A stretch of 51,808 nt of DNA from Methylobacillus sp. (lineage in GTDB: Bacteria; Pseudomonadota; Gammaproteobacteria; Burkholderiales; Methylophilaceae). The stretch lies in the NCBI GenBank assembly GCA_031277395.1, contig JAITML010000057.1, positions 1 to 51,808 of the forward strand, written 5' to 3'. The translations under genes and the position numbers were made by a program. Below, one piece after another: positions 37,104 through 47,428 of the stretch. Under the pieces are notes generated by a model, which had not been told where the DNA came from, ran no database searches, and saw only the letters and a list, made by a program, of their open reading frames with translations. Numbering within the stretch: position 1 is the first letter of the stretch; each line of letters starts with the position of its first letter.

Positions 37104-38030
37104 ATGAATTTCACGCTCAGGCAGCTTGAGGTGTTCGTCGCCATAGCGAAAAGCGGCAATGTTTCGCGTGCGGCGGACGCGATTTCGCTTTCGCAATCGG
37201 CGACGAGCACTGCGCTTGGCGAGTTTGAGCGCCAGTTCGGTGTGCAAATGTTCGACCGCGTGGGAAAGTCACTGCGTCTGAACGGGATCGGGCAGCAGTT
37301 GTTGCCGCGCGCCGTGGATCTGCTTGATCGCGCGAATGAGGTTGAGGAATTGCTTGAAGGTCGCGCCGGTTTCGGTTCACTCAACATCGGCGCCACATTG
37401 ACCATAGGAAATTACCTGACCACGCTCATCGTCGCGAAATTTTTGCAGCGCCATCCGCAAAGTCAGGTGCAACTCGCGGTACACAACACCGCAACCATAG
37501 TGAGCAGGATTGCGCGCTACGAGCTGGATCTGGGGCTGATTGAAGGCGATTGCAATCATCCCGACCTGGACGTGCAACCGTGGATTGCGGACGAGCTTGT
37601 GGTATTTTGCGCGCCGGATCATCCGCTGGCCGGAATGAAACGCGTGCCGCTTAAACGCCTGCTCGCGGAGCAATGGATATTGCGCGAAAAAGGATCGGGT
37701 ACGCGTGAAACTTTCGACCGCGCGATGCACAATCATCACGCGCAATTGCAGATACGCCTCGAACTGGAGCATACCGAAGCGATCAAACGCGCCGTGGAAT
37801 CCGGCCTCGGTCTTGGCTGCATTTCGCGTCTCGCGCTGAAGGACGCCTTCCGGCGCGGCAGCCTCGTGCCGCTGAACACGCCCGATCTTGATCTCAATCG
37901 CAATTTTTATTTTCTGCGGCACAAACAGAAATACCAGACAGCGGGCATGCGCGAATTTCTTGCGCTGTGCCGCGAGATGACCGAAGGGGCAAGCCGCAGC
38001 GACGAAATTGATTTGCCGTCGATTGCGTAA
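37104..38030 (+). CDS. LysR-family transcriptional regulator
   Basis: A 308-residue LTTR. The N-terminal winged HTH (about 1-60) has FTLRQLEVFVAIAKSGNVSRAADAISLSQSATS. A linker helix and a periplasmic-binding-protein-like co-inducer domain follow (about 90-295), with LNIGATLTIGNYL, ILREKGSGTRETFDRA and VESGLGLGCISRLAL. It resembles CbbR/YeiE-like branches but I cannot assign the effector. AAAGGAAAAGAAGC precedes the ATG. Divergent from etfBA-fpr and 23 bases ahead of the ETF-QO gene, so it probably governs this module. Confidence 0.93.
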   Translation: MNFTLRQLEVFVAIAKSGNVSRAADAISLSQSATSTALGEFERQFGVQMFDRVGKSLRLNGIGQQLLPRAVDLLDRANEVEELLEGRAGFGSLNIGATLTIGNYLTTLIVAKFLQRHPQSQVQLAVHNTATIVSRIARYELDLGLIEGDCNHPDLDVQPWIADELVVFCAPDHPLAGMKRVPLKRLLAEQWILREKGSGTRETFDRAMHNHHAQLQIRLELEHTEAIKRAVESGLGLGCISRLALKDAFRRGSLVPLNTPDLDLNRNFYFLRHKQKYQTAGMREFLALCREMTEGASRSDEIDLPSIA

Positions 38031-38053
38031 TTTATATTTTTTGGAAACCAGCC

Positions 38054-39784
38054 ATGCAACGCGAAGTTATGACGTATGACATTCTCATCATCGGCGCAGG
38101 TCCGGCAGGGCTTGCGGCGGCGACCAGACTCAAGCAGCTTGCGGAAAAAAGCGGGCATGAGATCAGTGTCTGCGTGCTTGAAAAGGGCGCGGAGGTCGGC
38201 GCGCACATACTCTCGGGCGCGGTGATTGATCCTGTCGCGCTGGATGAGTTGATTCCTGATTGGGAAGCGCGGGGCGCGCCGCTCAAAACACGGGTGACGG
38301 AAGACCATTTTTATATTTTCAGCGAACGGCGCGCGCGTGAAATTCCGCAGATGCTGTTGCCGCCGCTCATGCACAACAAACGCGCCTATATCGGCAGTCT
38401 GGGCGAACTCTGCCGCTGGCTCGCGCAACAGGCGGAGGCGCTCGGCGTGGAAATTTACGCGGGGTTTGCCGCGCAGGAGGTGTTGTACGACGAGCGCCAT
38501 CGCGTTGTCGGCGTCATCACCGGTGACATGGGTCGCAATGCTGCAGGCGAAGAAACGCCGCAGTTTGCACCGGGTATCGAAATCCGCGCGAAATACACGC
38601 TGATCGCGGAAGGTGTGCGCGGCTCACTCACGCGGCAGCTCGAAGAAAAATTTGATTTTCAGCGTTATGCTTCGCCGCAAAAATACGGCCTCGGCTTCAA
38701 GGAAATCTGGCGTGTCACGCCGGAAAAGCATCGTCCCGGACGTGTCGAACACAGTCTCGGTTGGCCACTTACAGCAGATACGGGTGGCGGTTCCTTTGTT
38801 TATCATTACGGCGAAAATCTCGTAGCGGTTGGATTTGTCGTGCATCTTGATTACGCCAATCCGTATCTTTCCCCGTTCGGCGAATTTCAGCGCTTCAAGA
38901 TGCATCCGAGGATGCGCGAATTATTGCAGGGCGGCCAGCGCCTCAGCTATGGCGCGCGCGCGATTTCAGAAGGCGGCATGCAATCATGGGAAGACGCGAA
39001 ACTGAAATCATCATGGTGGTCGCGTCTCACCTTTCCCGGCGGCGCGCTCATCGGATGCAGCGCGGGCATGGTCAACGTGCCGCGCATCAAAGGCACGCAC
39101 AATGCGATGAAATCCGGCATGCTCGCCGCCGAAGCCGCGTTCGATGCTTGTGTCGCCGATCACGAAAAACCTGTGCAGGGCGGCCTCGATGGTGCCGGTT
39201 TCGATGAGCACGGCTACCCCGAGATGCTTGCGGACTACCATGCGAAATTGCGCGCCTCCTGGGTGTATCGCGATCTTTACGCAGTGCGCAATGTAAAACC
39301 GTGGCTGTCGCGCTTCGGCACCTGGGGCGGCATGCTGCTCGGCGGATTTGAAATGTGGCTGGCTGCGCTTGGTCTCTACATGCCGTGGACGCTGCGTCAC
39401 CGCAAAGCCGATCACGAATGCACACAGCCTGCGGCGAAAATGCCAAAAATGGATTATCCCAAACCCGATGGCATCATCACCTTTGATCGCTTGAGCTCCA
39501 TCGCGCTTTCCAACATCGCGCACCATGCCGATCAGCCTTGCCACGTGCATCTCAAGGATGCTGCCGAGCCGGTGCAATTCAACCTGCTGCGCTACGATGC
39601 GCCGGAGCAGCGTTATTGCCCGGCGGGAGTGTATGAAATCGAGGGAGAAGGTGATGCCGCGCGCCTGCGCATCAACGCGCAAAACTGCATCCACTGCAAG
39701 AGTTGCGACATCAAGGAAGTCAAACAAAACATCGTGTGGACACCACCGGAAGGCGGAAGCGGGCCGACTTATTCGGCGATGTGA
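38054..39784 (+). CDS. Electron transfer flavoprotein-ubiquinone oxidoreductase
   Basis: Membrane-associated FAD/[4Fe-4S] enzyme passing electrons from reduced ETF to quinone. 576 residues: FAD motif YDILIIGAGPAGLAAATRLKQ near the N terminus, a central domain with GSFVYHYGENLVAVGFVVHLDYANPYLSPF and GCSAGMVNVPRIKGTHNAMKSG. The C-terminal cluster site is NCIHCKSCDIK plus an upstream Cys in RYCPAGVYE, ending WTPPEGGSGPTYSAM. It starts at ATG 38054 or 38069. With etfBA and fpr it completes a route from dehydrogenases to the quinone pool. Confidence 0.95.
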   Translation: MQREVMTYDILIIGAGPAGLAAATRLKQLAEKSGHEISVCVLEKGAEVGAHILSGAVIDPVALDELIPDWEARGAPLKTRVTEDHFYIFSERRAREIPQMLLPPLMHNKRAYIGSLGELCRWLAQQAEALGVEIYAGFAAQEVLYDERHRVVGVITGDMGRNAAGEETPQFAPGIEIRAKYTLIAEGVRGSLTRQLEEKFDFQRYASPQKYGLGFKEIWRVTPEKHRPGRVEHSLGWPLTADTGGGSFVYHYGENLVAVGFVVHLDYANPYLSPFGEFQRFKMHPRMRELLQGGQRLSYGARAISEGGMQSWEDAKLKSSWWSRLTFPGGALIGCSAGMVNVPRIKGTHNAMKSGMLAAEAAFDACVADHEKPVQGGLDGAGFDEHGYPEMLADYHAKLRASWVYRDLYAVRNVKPWLSRFGTWGGMLLGGFEMWLAALGLYMPWTLRHRKADHECTQPAAKMPKMDYPKPDGIITFDRLSSIALSNIAHHADQPCHVHLKDAAEPVQFNLLRYDAPEQRYCPAGVYEIEGEGDAARLRINAQNCIHCKSCDIKEVKQNIVWTPPEGGSGPTYSAM

Positions 39785-39796
39785 GAGGAGGTTTAA

Positions 39797-39955
39797 GTGC
39801 CCCCCCCCTCTCCCCAGCCCTCTCCCACGAGGGGAGAGGGAGCAGGGCGCGGCAGGCTTTTCGCGGGAGTAACGAAGGGAGAGCGGAGTTTAATAAAGCC
39901 CCTCGCCCCTTGTGGGAGAGGGGTTGGGGAGAGCGAAGCGAGGGGCCGGGGGTCA
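39797..39955. repeat. Inverted pair of CTCTCCC-type palindromic repeats
   Basis: Two copies of the CTCTCCC/GGGAGAGG element in opposite orientation: about 39797-39845 (reverse) and 39897-39955 (forward, followed by GAGCGAAGCGAGGGGCC as in the 23128 copy). About 50 bases lie between. Located between convergent ETF-QO and the membrane-protein gene, a usual place for REP/BIME-like units and transcription ends. Confidence 0.8.
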
Positions 39956-39984
39956 GCATGTACCCAGCGCAGAACGGTTATCTC

Positions 39985-40956
39985 TCAACACCCATTCACA
40001 TGCAGTGATTTTTCGCTGGGCGTGCATTCATGGTTGCTTGCGTCGCCTCCGGGATCTACGCCGGTTAGATCTTCAAACCAGCCACGGAAGCCGCCGTGTT
40101 TTTTCTTTTCTTCCTCCGGCTGCGTATCGGCTGAACCGGCCTGCGCTTGTTGTTCCTGTGCGGGCTGCGGCGCGGCGACGGGTGATGTACTTTTCTTCTC
40201 TGCTGGCGCATTTGATTTGTCCGCATCCGTCTTTGTATTGCTTGAAGCAGAGTTTTTCTTTTGCGTTTTTTCAGCCGCAGCGGGCTTTTTCGTTTCGGTC
40301 GATGCCGCCGGTTCATCCTGCTGCGGAGCTTCAACAACGGGCGGTGCAGCCTCGCTGTCCGGCGCGTCTTCGACCTCAGGCGCAGGTTCGGAATTATCAG
40401 TGGCGGATGGCTCAACTTCCGGTTGTTCTGTGACTACCGATTCCGGTGACGAAGATTTTTCCGAAGGCGCAGGCCAGACTGTGCCATTTTCCATCGTCTG
40501 GGCGTGCAGTCGCGCGCTGTACACAAACCATGACGTTCCGGCCAGCGCGACAATGCTAATCAAGATGAACAACCACCAGGCGGTTTTGGGCGCTTTCACT
40601 TCGGATTCCGCATCAATTTTTCCGGTTGCGCCTATGATTATCGCGGTGAGGTGCATCACCGTCGAGACGAGGGGTATCATGTTGAGGAGGGGCACTATAT
40701 CAAAGATGGCAGCGAGAAAAGGGAACAGCGCGAGCCAGGATTTTCCGATAAAGCGACCGCGCACCCATCCGATCAAAATCAGAACTGCAAGAAACCATGC
40801 GTGCGTCCACCACATCGGCGTCGGCCCGCTCCCCATCGCCGTACCAACGGTATTCAAAACCATCGAATTCGACCCCAACCACGGCAGTATGTAGGTCGGA
40901 ATCATCAGCAGCAGATAGATCAGAACAAAGGCAATCGTATTCCTGAACAGCTTCAT
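39985..40956 (-). CDS. Membrane protein with long Pro/Ala/Glu/Lys-rich tail
   Basis: A 323-residue protein from ATG 40956 (AGGAAAC upstream). The N-terminal ~145 residues form four to five spans (MKLFRNTIAFVLIYLLLMIPTYILPWLG, WWTHAWFLAVLILIGWV, LALFPFLAAIFDIVPLLNMIPLV, WWLFILISIVALAGTSWFV), like small DUF5684-type proteins. About 130 residues of low-complexity acidic then basic sequence rich in Pro, Ala, Glu and Lys follow, probably disordered. The last ~35 residues are ordered-looking: GGFRGWFEDLTGVDPGG and a Cys-containing end. Function is unknown. Divergent from nnrS. Confidence 0.72.
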   Translation of the reverse strand: MKLFRNTIAFVLIYLLLMIPTYILPWLGSNSMVLNTVGTAMGSGPTPMWWTHAWFLAVLILIGWVRGRFIGKSWLALFPFLAAIFDIVPLLNMIPLVSTVMHLTAIIIGATGKIDAESEVKAPKTAWWLFILISIVALAGTSWFVYSARLHAQTMENGTVWPAPSEKSSSPESVVTEQPEVEPSATDNSEPAPEVEDAPDSEAAPPVVEAPQQDEPAASTETKKPAAAEKTQKKNSASSNTKTDADKSNAPAEKKSTSPVAAPQPAQEQQAQAGSADTQPEEEKKKHGGFRGWFEDLTGVDPGGDASNHECTPSEKSLHVNGC

Positions 40957-41107
40957 TTGGCATGTTTCCTGTATTTGCAGAAGTTTGCCCGCTTCTGTTT
41001 TCGGGTTGCCGATAGTGTAATTCACCTCCGCAGGCGAACAAAATTTTGCCAATCAGTCAAAAATCAGGATAATTGAACCTTGAATATATGCTAAGGAAAT
41101 ACAGCTT

Positions 41108-42340
41108 ATGAGCTCCCCGGCCACTTTTAACGTTTGGCGCACTTTCAGCGCAGTGCCGCATCGCATGTTTTTTCTCGCCGGTATCATGCAACTCATGTTG
41201 AGCATGGCATGGTGGCTGGTGGATCTGACGGGGCGCTATGCCACACTGCATGCGCCGATTGTGTGGACGGCCACGCCGCCGGACGCGCACGCCTTTCTCA
41301 TGGTGTTCGGCATTTTTCCCTTTTTCATGTTTGGTTTTCTCATGACGGTGTATCCGCGCTGGATGAATGGCGAACTGGTGGAGCGGCGTTTTTATGTTCC
41401 CGCATTCCTGCTCATGTCGGCAGGCATGCTGCTGTTTTATCCCGGCTTGCTGTGGAAGGGCGTGCTGGCAATTTCTGCATTGTTGTACTTCACGGGATGG
41501 GGCGTCGGGCTGGCTGCGTTGCGCCGCGTTTATCGCCGCGCCCAGCATCCTGACAAACGCCACGCACGTATCACCGGCACCATGCTGGCACTGGGCGCAT
41601 TGATGAGCGCGGGATGGTACGCGGGCGTATTGTTCGGCTGGAATTTTCCGCTGACATTTGTGAAAATTGCAGGCGTCTGGCTGTTTCTGCTGCCGGTATT
41701 CTTCGCAGTCAGTCATCGCATGATTCCCTTTTTCTCCGGCAGCGTAATTCCGGGTTATGCCATCGTGCGTCCCGAATGGGCGCTCGCGATTGTGCCGCCC
41801 GCCGCATTGATTCATCTTGCGCTGGAGATGACCGGCTGCACTGCATGGACATGGATTCCCGATTTCGCCATCGCCGCGACCGCGCTCTATCTCACCTGGC
41901 GCTGGCGCTTCCGCGCGAGTTTCGTGCAGCCGATACTCGCCATGCTGCACATCGGTTTCGCATGGCTCGGCATCGCCATGCTGCTGTTCGCCGTGCAAAG
42001 TCTGGCGCTGCTGTCCGGAACGGAAATACTCGCCAAAGCGCCGCTGCATGCGCTGACCATAGGCTATTTCGGCGGCATGGTGCTGGCGATGGTCACCCGC
42101 GTCACGCTTGGTCATTCCGGACGTTTGCTCGTGGTCGAAAAATCGATCTGGTGGATGTTTTTGCTGTTCCAGTTGACGGCAATCTTTCGCATCATCGGCG
42201 ACCTGCCCGGCCTTCCGCCCATCGCGCGCAGCCACTCCTATCTGACTGCGGCGGCGCTGTGGCTGATATGTTTCGTATTCTGGGCAGCGCGCTATCTGCC
42301 GATATACTGGCGGCCGCGTGAGGATGGACAACCGGGATAG
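41108..42340 (+). CDS. NnrS family heme/copper membrane protein
   Basis: A 410-residue protein with about 12 spans, matching NnrS, a heme- and copper-containing membrane protein linked to nitric-oxide tolerance and denitrification regulons. Features include HAFLMVFGIFPFFMFGFLMTVYPRWM, SHRMIPFFSGSVIPGY, HALTIGYFGGMVLAMVTRVTLGHSGR and many conserved His residues in spans. AAGGAAATAC precedes the ATG. No NsrR or FNR box is evident in the 151-base divergent region. No other NO or nitrite genes lie nearby. Confidence 0.92.
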   Translation: MSSPATFNVWRTFSAVPHRMFFLAGIMQLMLSMAWWLVDLTGRYATLHAPIVWTATPPDAHAFLMVFGIFPFFMFGFLMTVYPRWMNGELVERRFYVPAFLLMSAGMLLFYPGLLWKGVLAISALLYFTGWGVGLAALRRVYRRAQHPDKRHARITGTMLALGALMSAGWYAGVLFGWNFPLTFVKIAGVWLFLLPVFFAVSHRMIPFFSGSVIPGYAIVRPEWALAIVPPAALIHLALEMTGCTAWTWIPDFAIAATALYLTWRWRFRASFVQPILAMLHIGFAWLGIAMLLFAVQSLALLSGTEILAKAPLHALTIGYFGGMVLAMVTRVTLGHSGRLLVVEKSIWWMFLLFQLTAIFRIIGDLPGLPPIARSHSYLTAAALWLICFVFWAARYLPIYWRPREDGQPG

Positions 42341-42403
42341 GTGCATCCCACCCGAATGCTTGCCACGCGGGGATTCCCGGCGGTTCATGCTATGATTTCT
42401 GCC

Positions 42404-43108
42404 ATGCCCAACACCCGTAACTACGCCCTGATCCCCGCTGCCGGAAGCGGCAGCCGCATGGGGTCGGAGCTGCCAAAACAATATCTGCCGCTGCTCGGCA
42501 AACCCATGCTGCATCACACGCTGACCGTGTTCTGCAACCATCCGCAAATCAGTCAGGTGTTTGTCGTATTGAGCCCGGATGATAGCGCGTGGGATCAACA
42601 CGATTTTTCCGATGCGAGCGGCAAGGTTGCCGTGTTGCGTTGCGGTGGCGCGACGCGCGCGGAGACGGTATTGAACGGGTTGGAGGCGATACATGCGCAA
42701 GTGCGCGCGGATGACTGGGTGCTGGTGCACGATGCAGCGCGACCCTGCCTCACGCATGCCATGCTGGATGTTTTGCTTGCCGAATTGAGCGATGACGCCA
42801 TCGGCGGCTTGCTCGCGGTTCCGGTGGCGGATACCTTGAAGCGCGAGGGCGCGGATGGTCGCGTGGATCACACCGAACCTCGCGCCGGGTTGTGGCGCGC
42901 GCAGACGCCGCAGATGTTTCGTTATGAATTGTTGCGCCGCGCATTGCGAGCGACCGGGGCGCAAGCTTCCACAGACGAGGCGCAGGCGGTAGAATCACTG
43001 GGGCATGCGCCGCGCCTTGTGATGGGTGACGGGCATAATCTCAAGGTAACTTATCCGGAGGATCGCGTGATCGTGGAACTTCTCCTCAACAAAGCCGAAA
43101 GAAAATGA
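42404..43108 (+). CDS. ispD: 2-C-methyl-D-erythritol 4-phosphate cytidylyltransferase
   Basis: Third step of the MEP isoprenoid pathway, CTP-dependent. 234 residues. The nucleotide-binding loop is [37 protein letters not shown] is the metal Asp motif. DTLKR and [18 protein letters not shown] are the substrate-binding regions. ATG 42404 gives the canonical N terminus. The frame open from 42341 is non-conserved. Overlaps ispF by 4 bases (ATGA). Confidence 0.95.
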   Translation: MPNTRNYALIPAAGSGSRMGSELPKQYLPLLGKPMLHHTLTVFCNHPQISQVFVVLSPDDSAWDQHDFSDASGKVAVLRCGGATRAETVLNGLEAIHAQVRADDWVLVHDAARPCLTHAMLDVLLAELSDDAIGGLLAVPVADTLKREGADGRVDHTEPRAGLWRAQTPQMFRYELLRRALRATGAQASTDEAQAVESLGHAPRLVMGDGHNLKVTYPEDRVIVELLLNKAERK

Positions 43109-43581
43109 TCAGAATCGGTCACGGTTTCGATGTGCATCAACTTGTGGAAGGCCGCAAATGCGTCATTGGCGGCGTGGATATTCCGCATGACAAGGGCCTG
43201 GCCGGACACTCCGATGCGGATGTTCTGCTGCATGCGGTCTGCGATGCCTTGCTCGGCGCGCTCGCGCTGGGCGACATTGGCAAGCACTTCCCGGATAGCG
43301 ATGCGCGTTTCAAGGGAATCGACTCGCGCGAACTGCTGCGGCATGTGGCGCAACTCATCAAAGACAAAAACTATGGCGTGGTGAATGTTGATGCGACGGT
43401 GATCGCGGAAGCACCACGGCTTGCAAACCATATCGCGGCGATGCGCGCCAATATCGCGGCGGATCTTGGCGTTGGTGTTGATCGCGTCAACGTCAAGGCA
43501 ACCACCTCGGAAAAGCTCGGCTTTACCGGGCGCGGAGAAGGCATCGCCGCTGAAGCGGTATGTCTGGTGGGCAAGGCATGA
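43105..43581 (+). CDS. ispF: 2-C-methyl-D-erythritol 2,4-cyclodiphosphate synthase
   Basis: MEP-pathway cyclase, a zinc trimer. 158 residues with [15 protein letters not shown] (Asp and His zinc ligands), [22 protein letters not shown] (third His ligand) and [15 protein letters not shown]. The C-terminal [25 protein letters not shown] is standard. Coupled to ispD and to the following DUF2157 gene by 4-base overlaps. Confidence 0.96.
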   Translation: MIRIGHGFDVHQLVEGRKCVIGGVDIPHDKGLAGHSDADVLLHAVCDALLGALALGDIGKHFPDSDARFKGIDSRELLRHVAQLIKDKNYGVVNVDATVIAEAPRLANHIAAMRANIAADLGVGVDRVNVKATTSEKLGFTGRGEGIAAEAVCLVGKA

Positions 43582-44648
43582 ACGCTTCCACCCGCACTGA
43601 AGCTCAACTTCGCGCCGACGAGATACAGGTGTTTCAACGCGAGTTGAAGCGGCTGGAAAGTGAAGGCGTGCTGGCGCTTGAAACCGCGCAACGCGATGCT
43701 GTGCAAGCGCATCACGCGCAATTGCTTGGCCAGTATGAAAAAGCCTGGGATATTGATCGCGACATCAAATCGCGCCAACTTTCGCTCGGCATGAAAGCGG
43801 CTTCCTTTCTCGGCGCGCTTGCGCTGGCCGCGAGCGTATTCTTTCTGTTTCTCCGCTTTTGGGATCAGTTTTCCACAGTCGCGCAGGTCGTGCTGTTGCT
43901 GACCGCTTCGATCGGCAGCTTTGTATTTACCTGGTGGCTGCAACGACGCGATGCCTCCGGTTATTTCACCAAGCTGGCCGCGATGGTGGCCTTCGCCTGT
44001 TTCGTGCTCAATATTTCGATGCTGGGTACAATCTTCAACATCACGCCGACCGACAAGGCGTTGCTGGCATGGGCTACGCTCGCCTTTCTGTTCGCCTACA
44101 CCTGCGATCTGCGTTTGCTGCAAGCGGCGGGGATTTTGTGTCTGATTGGTTTCATCTCCGCGCGCACCGGTACCTGGGGCGGCATCTACTGGCTGGATTT
44201 CGGCGAACGCCCCGAGAATTTTTTCCCTGCGGCATTCGCGCTCATGTTGTTCCCGAGCTTCGTCGATCATCGCCGCTTCCCCGGATTTGCCGCACTGTAT
44301 CGTATCTTCGGCCTGCTCACGCTGCTGCTGCCCGTGCTCGTGCTGGCCAACTGGGGTGCGAGCAGCTATCTGCGCTGGGACGCGGATATCATCGAAGGTT
44401 GTTATCAGGTGATCGGCTTTGTCGCGAGCGGCATCGCCATTTACTGGGGCATACGCAAACAGATGGGCGAAGTGTTCAATACGGGCACGGTGTTTTTCGT
44501 GATTTTTCTCTACACCAAGTTCTATGACTGGTGGTGGGAATTCATGCCCAAATATTTGTTTTTCCTGATCCTCGGCCTCACCGCGATTCTGTTCCTGCTG
44601 GTGATACGTCGCTTGCGCGGCGCGCTGCTCAACAAGAGGGCCGCATGA
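43578..44648 (+). CDS. DUF2157-type multispan membrane protein
   Basis: A 356-residue protein. A ~75-residue soluble, charged N-terminal segment likely forms helices ([22 protein letters not shown]). Nine to ten spans follow, starting [21 protein letters not shown]. The end is [18 protein letters not shown]. The pattern matches DUF2157 membrane proteins, which have no known function and are usually followed by a GDYXXLXY or DUF4824 partner, as here. ATG 43578 overlaps the ispF stop (ATGA). Confidence 0.8.
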   Translation: MNASTRTEAQLRADEIQVFQRELKRLESEGVLALETAQRDAVQAHHAQLLGQYEKAWDIDRDIKSRQLSLGMKAASFLGALALAASVFFLFLRFWDQFSTVAQVVLLLTASIGSFVFTWWLQRRDASGYFTKLAAMVAFACFVLNISMLGTIFNITPTDKALLAWATLAFLFAYTCDLRLLQAAGILCLIGFISARTGTWGGIYWLDFGERPENFFPAAFALMLFPSFVDHRRFPGFAALYRIFGLLTLLLPVLVLANWGASSYLRWDADIIEGCYQVIGFVASGIAIYWGIRKQMGEVFNTGTVFFVIFLYTKFYDWWWEFMPKYLFFLILGLTAILFLLVIRRLRGALLNKRAA

Positions 44649-45652
44649 TGGCCTGGAAGCGCATCCATACGCTGCTCGCGGGGCTTGCCCTCATCGTGCT
44701 TACCAATGCCGTCACGCTGTTCGGTGTGGCCGGAAATCGCAACAACATCGACAGTCGCGTGCAACTGGGCGCGCGCGAGGTCCGGCTTGACCGGGATTAC
44801 AGCTTCCAGGGTGAAGATCGCAGCGTGACGCTGGAGATGAAATGGCGGGCTCCAGGTGCGACGTATTCCTACGAATCGCCTGATTGGCTGGATGAGGCCA
44901 AACTGCGCGAGCTTGGCTTTGATCTTCCATCGCTTGACCGGGAGATGAAGCATATAGGCTGGAGGCCCATGCAGGCGAAGGAAGTTTTCATCGTGCTTGA
45001 GCTGAACGGGCCTGCTTATTTTGAAGGTCTGGAACAGGCGCGCGCCAAAGTGGAGCGGGAAAAGGCCGCACTGGAAGCCGCGCCCGAGGACGCGCGCGAG
45101 CAACAAAGCCGCAACTTGGAAGATGCGCTCGATAGGCTGAAGAGTGAGGAAAATGAGCTTACGCGCCTGCTCGCGGTGGACGCGGGACTGGACGACGAAG
45201 CGCTGCGCGCCAAATATCCGAATAACAAAACTTACATCATGGTGCGCGGCACGGTGCAGCCTGCCTACCTCTCTTATACGGACGGGGGCAGCTATCCGCA
45301 GCAATGGCGAGGCTATCTGCGTATCACCACAGTCACCAATATTTACGTCCCGCTGCAATTCCGGCGCGTTTTTCAGGAGCTGCTGACTTCCTGCCCGAAT
45401 GCCTTGTTTTGGCTGCCGGATCCCATGGTCGTGGAGCCGGGGTCTGAGCTCCGGCGTTTGATGGATACTGATACGAACAGCTTTGATGATATCGTTCGTC
45501 TCCAGGCTACGGTTGCTTTTGGCAAACACCATGAACCCTGGCTGGAGAGCCTGTCTATCGTGCCCTGGATTCCACCCTGCAGCGAACCCGACTGTGTCGC
45601 GCAAGCGCGGGAGCAGGTGCGAGAGCAGGCGCGCGCCCGATGCCGCAGATAA
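44645..45652 (+). CDS. DUF4824-like exported protein, partner of DUF2157 protein
   Basis: A 335-residue protein with one N-terminal span/anchor (IHTLLAGLALIVLTNAVTLFG) and an otherwise periplasmic domain. It includes VRLDRDYSFQGEDRSVTLEMKWRAP, a charged coiled-coil-like stretch at about 135-190 (EQARAKVEREKAALEAA), then TYIMVRGTVQPAYLSY. I recognise the DUF4824 pattern, which co-occurs with DUF2157. It begins ATGATG at 44645, overlapping the upstream stop. Function unknown. Confidence 0.75.
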   Translation: MMAWKRIHTLLAGLALIVLTNAVTLFGVAGNRNNIDSRVQLGAREVRLDRDYSFQGEDRSVTLEMKWRAPGATYSYESPDWLDEAKLRELGFDLPSLDREMKHIGWRPMQAKEVFIVLELNGPAYFEGLEQARAKVEREKAALEAAPEDAREQQSRNLEDALDRLKSEENELTRLLAVDAGLDDEALRAKYPNNKTYIMVRGTVQPAYLSYTDGGSYPQQWRGYLRITTVTNIYVPLQFRRVFQELLTSCPNALFWLPDPMVVEPGSELRRLMDTDTNSFDDIVRLQATVAFGKHHEPWLESLSIVPWIPPCSEPDCVAQAREQVREQARARCRR

Positions 45653-45659
45653 AGACAGT

Positions 45660-46205
45660 TCAACGCACCTTGAGCAGCACCACCAACGCCCCCGCGCCTC
45701 CGTCCACTTCCCGCGCCTGACAATAGGCGATCACCTCGTCGCGCTGCATAAGCCAGCTTCTGAGCTTGTGCTTGAGCACCGGTTCGCGGTTTTTGGAACC
45801 CAGCCCCTTGCCGTGAATGATGCGCACGCAGCGCGCGCCGCGTTTGCGGCATTCGGCAAGAAATTGCACGACATAAACCCGCGCTTCTTCGGCATAAAGG
45901 CCGTGCAGGTCGAGTTGTTCATGTATCGTCCATTTGCCGCGGCGCAGATCGCGCAGGATGGAAGGGGAGTGGCCGTCGCGCAGGTAGAGCGCCTCCTCGC
46001 CGCTTTCGAGTTCATGGGCGGGAATGTAGTGATCGGAGAGCGTATCGGCGAGCGCGCGCGATTCGTCCTCGATGAGTTTGTGGGGGACGGGTTTGGGTTT
46101 TTTGGCTGCGTGGACGACGCGCTCAGTCGGTTTGAGCGGGCGCGCGTCTTTTGTCGCCTCGCGGAAGAGGCGGGTATCGTTGTCGTCTTCCGGCGGAGTG
46201 GGCAT
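45660..46205 (-). CDS. Smr-domain (MutS2-type) protein
   Basis: A 181-residue protein with a disordered, charged N terminus and a C-terminal Smr nuclease-like domain (about 95-181): LDLHGLYAEEARVYVVQFLAECRKRGARCVRIIHGKGLGS, with the LDLHG and HGxG signature pair. It belongs to the stand-alone SmrA/SmrB-like class. E. coli SmrB cleaves mRNA between collided ribosomes; this protein's substrate is not shown. ATG 46205 gives MPTPPEDDND; trxB ends 19 bases upstream, so they are probably co-transcribed. Confidence 0.92.
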   Translation of the reverse strand: MPTPPEDDNDTRLFREATKDARPLKPTERVVHAAKKPKPVPHKLIEDESRALADTLSDHYIPAHELESGEEALYLRDGHSPSILRDLRRGKWTIHEQLDLHGLYAEEARVYVVQFLAECRKRGARCVRIIHGKGLGSKNREPVLKHKLRSWLMQRDEVIAYCQAREVDGGAGALVVLLKVR

Positions 46206-46224
46206 GGCGTCCCGACGGCTGTTG

Positions 46225-47229
<1,005 letters not shown>

Positions 47230-47231
47230 TT

Positions 47232-47266
47232 AATCGGGGATCGGGAATCCGATGTCAGGAATCAGA
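47232..47266. repeat. ATCGGG/ATCAGG tandem repeat
   Basis: Imperfect units AATCGGGG, ATCGGGA, ATCCGATG, TCAGGAATCAG lie just upstream of the trxB start. Same family as the units at 23067 and 24136, here less regular. Confidence 0.55.
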
Positions 47267-47428
47267 AAAACGAAGCTGCCTTTAATTTCCCTTCACCGAA
47301 GGGGAATGGAAATTCCGAATCCTTGGCGGGAATTTTTCTTCGAGTGAGTTTCAAATCCATCCGTATGATATCACCTCAGAGTGTGTGAGAATTCCGGAAT
47401 CAATCAATACGGTGGAGCCGGAAACCCT

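Noticed and set aside
41053-41107. FNR or NsrR box upstream of nnrS
   Set aside because: TTGA-like words occur but without the matching ATCAA half or NsrR dyad.
41057-42964. 635-codon minus-strand frame antisense to nnrS and ispD
   Set aside because: Gln/His/Arg-rich shadow; both plus-strand genes carry clear motifs.
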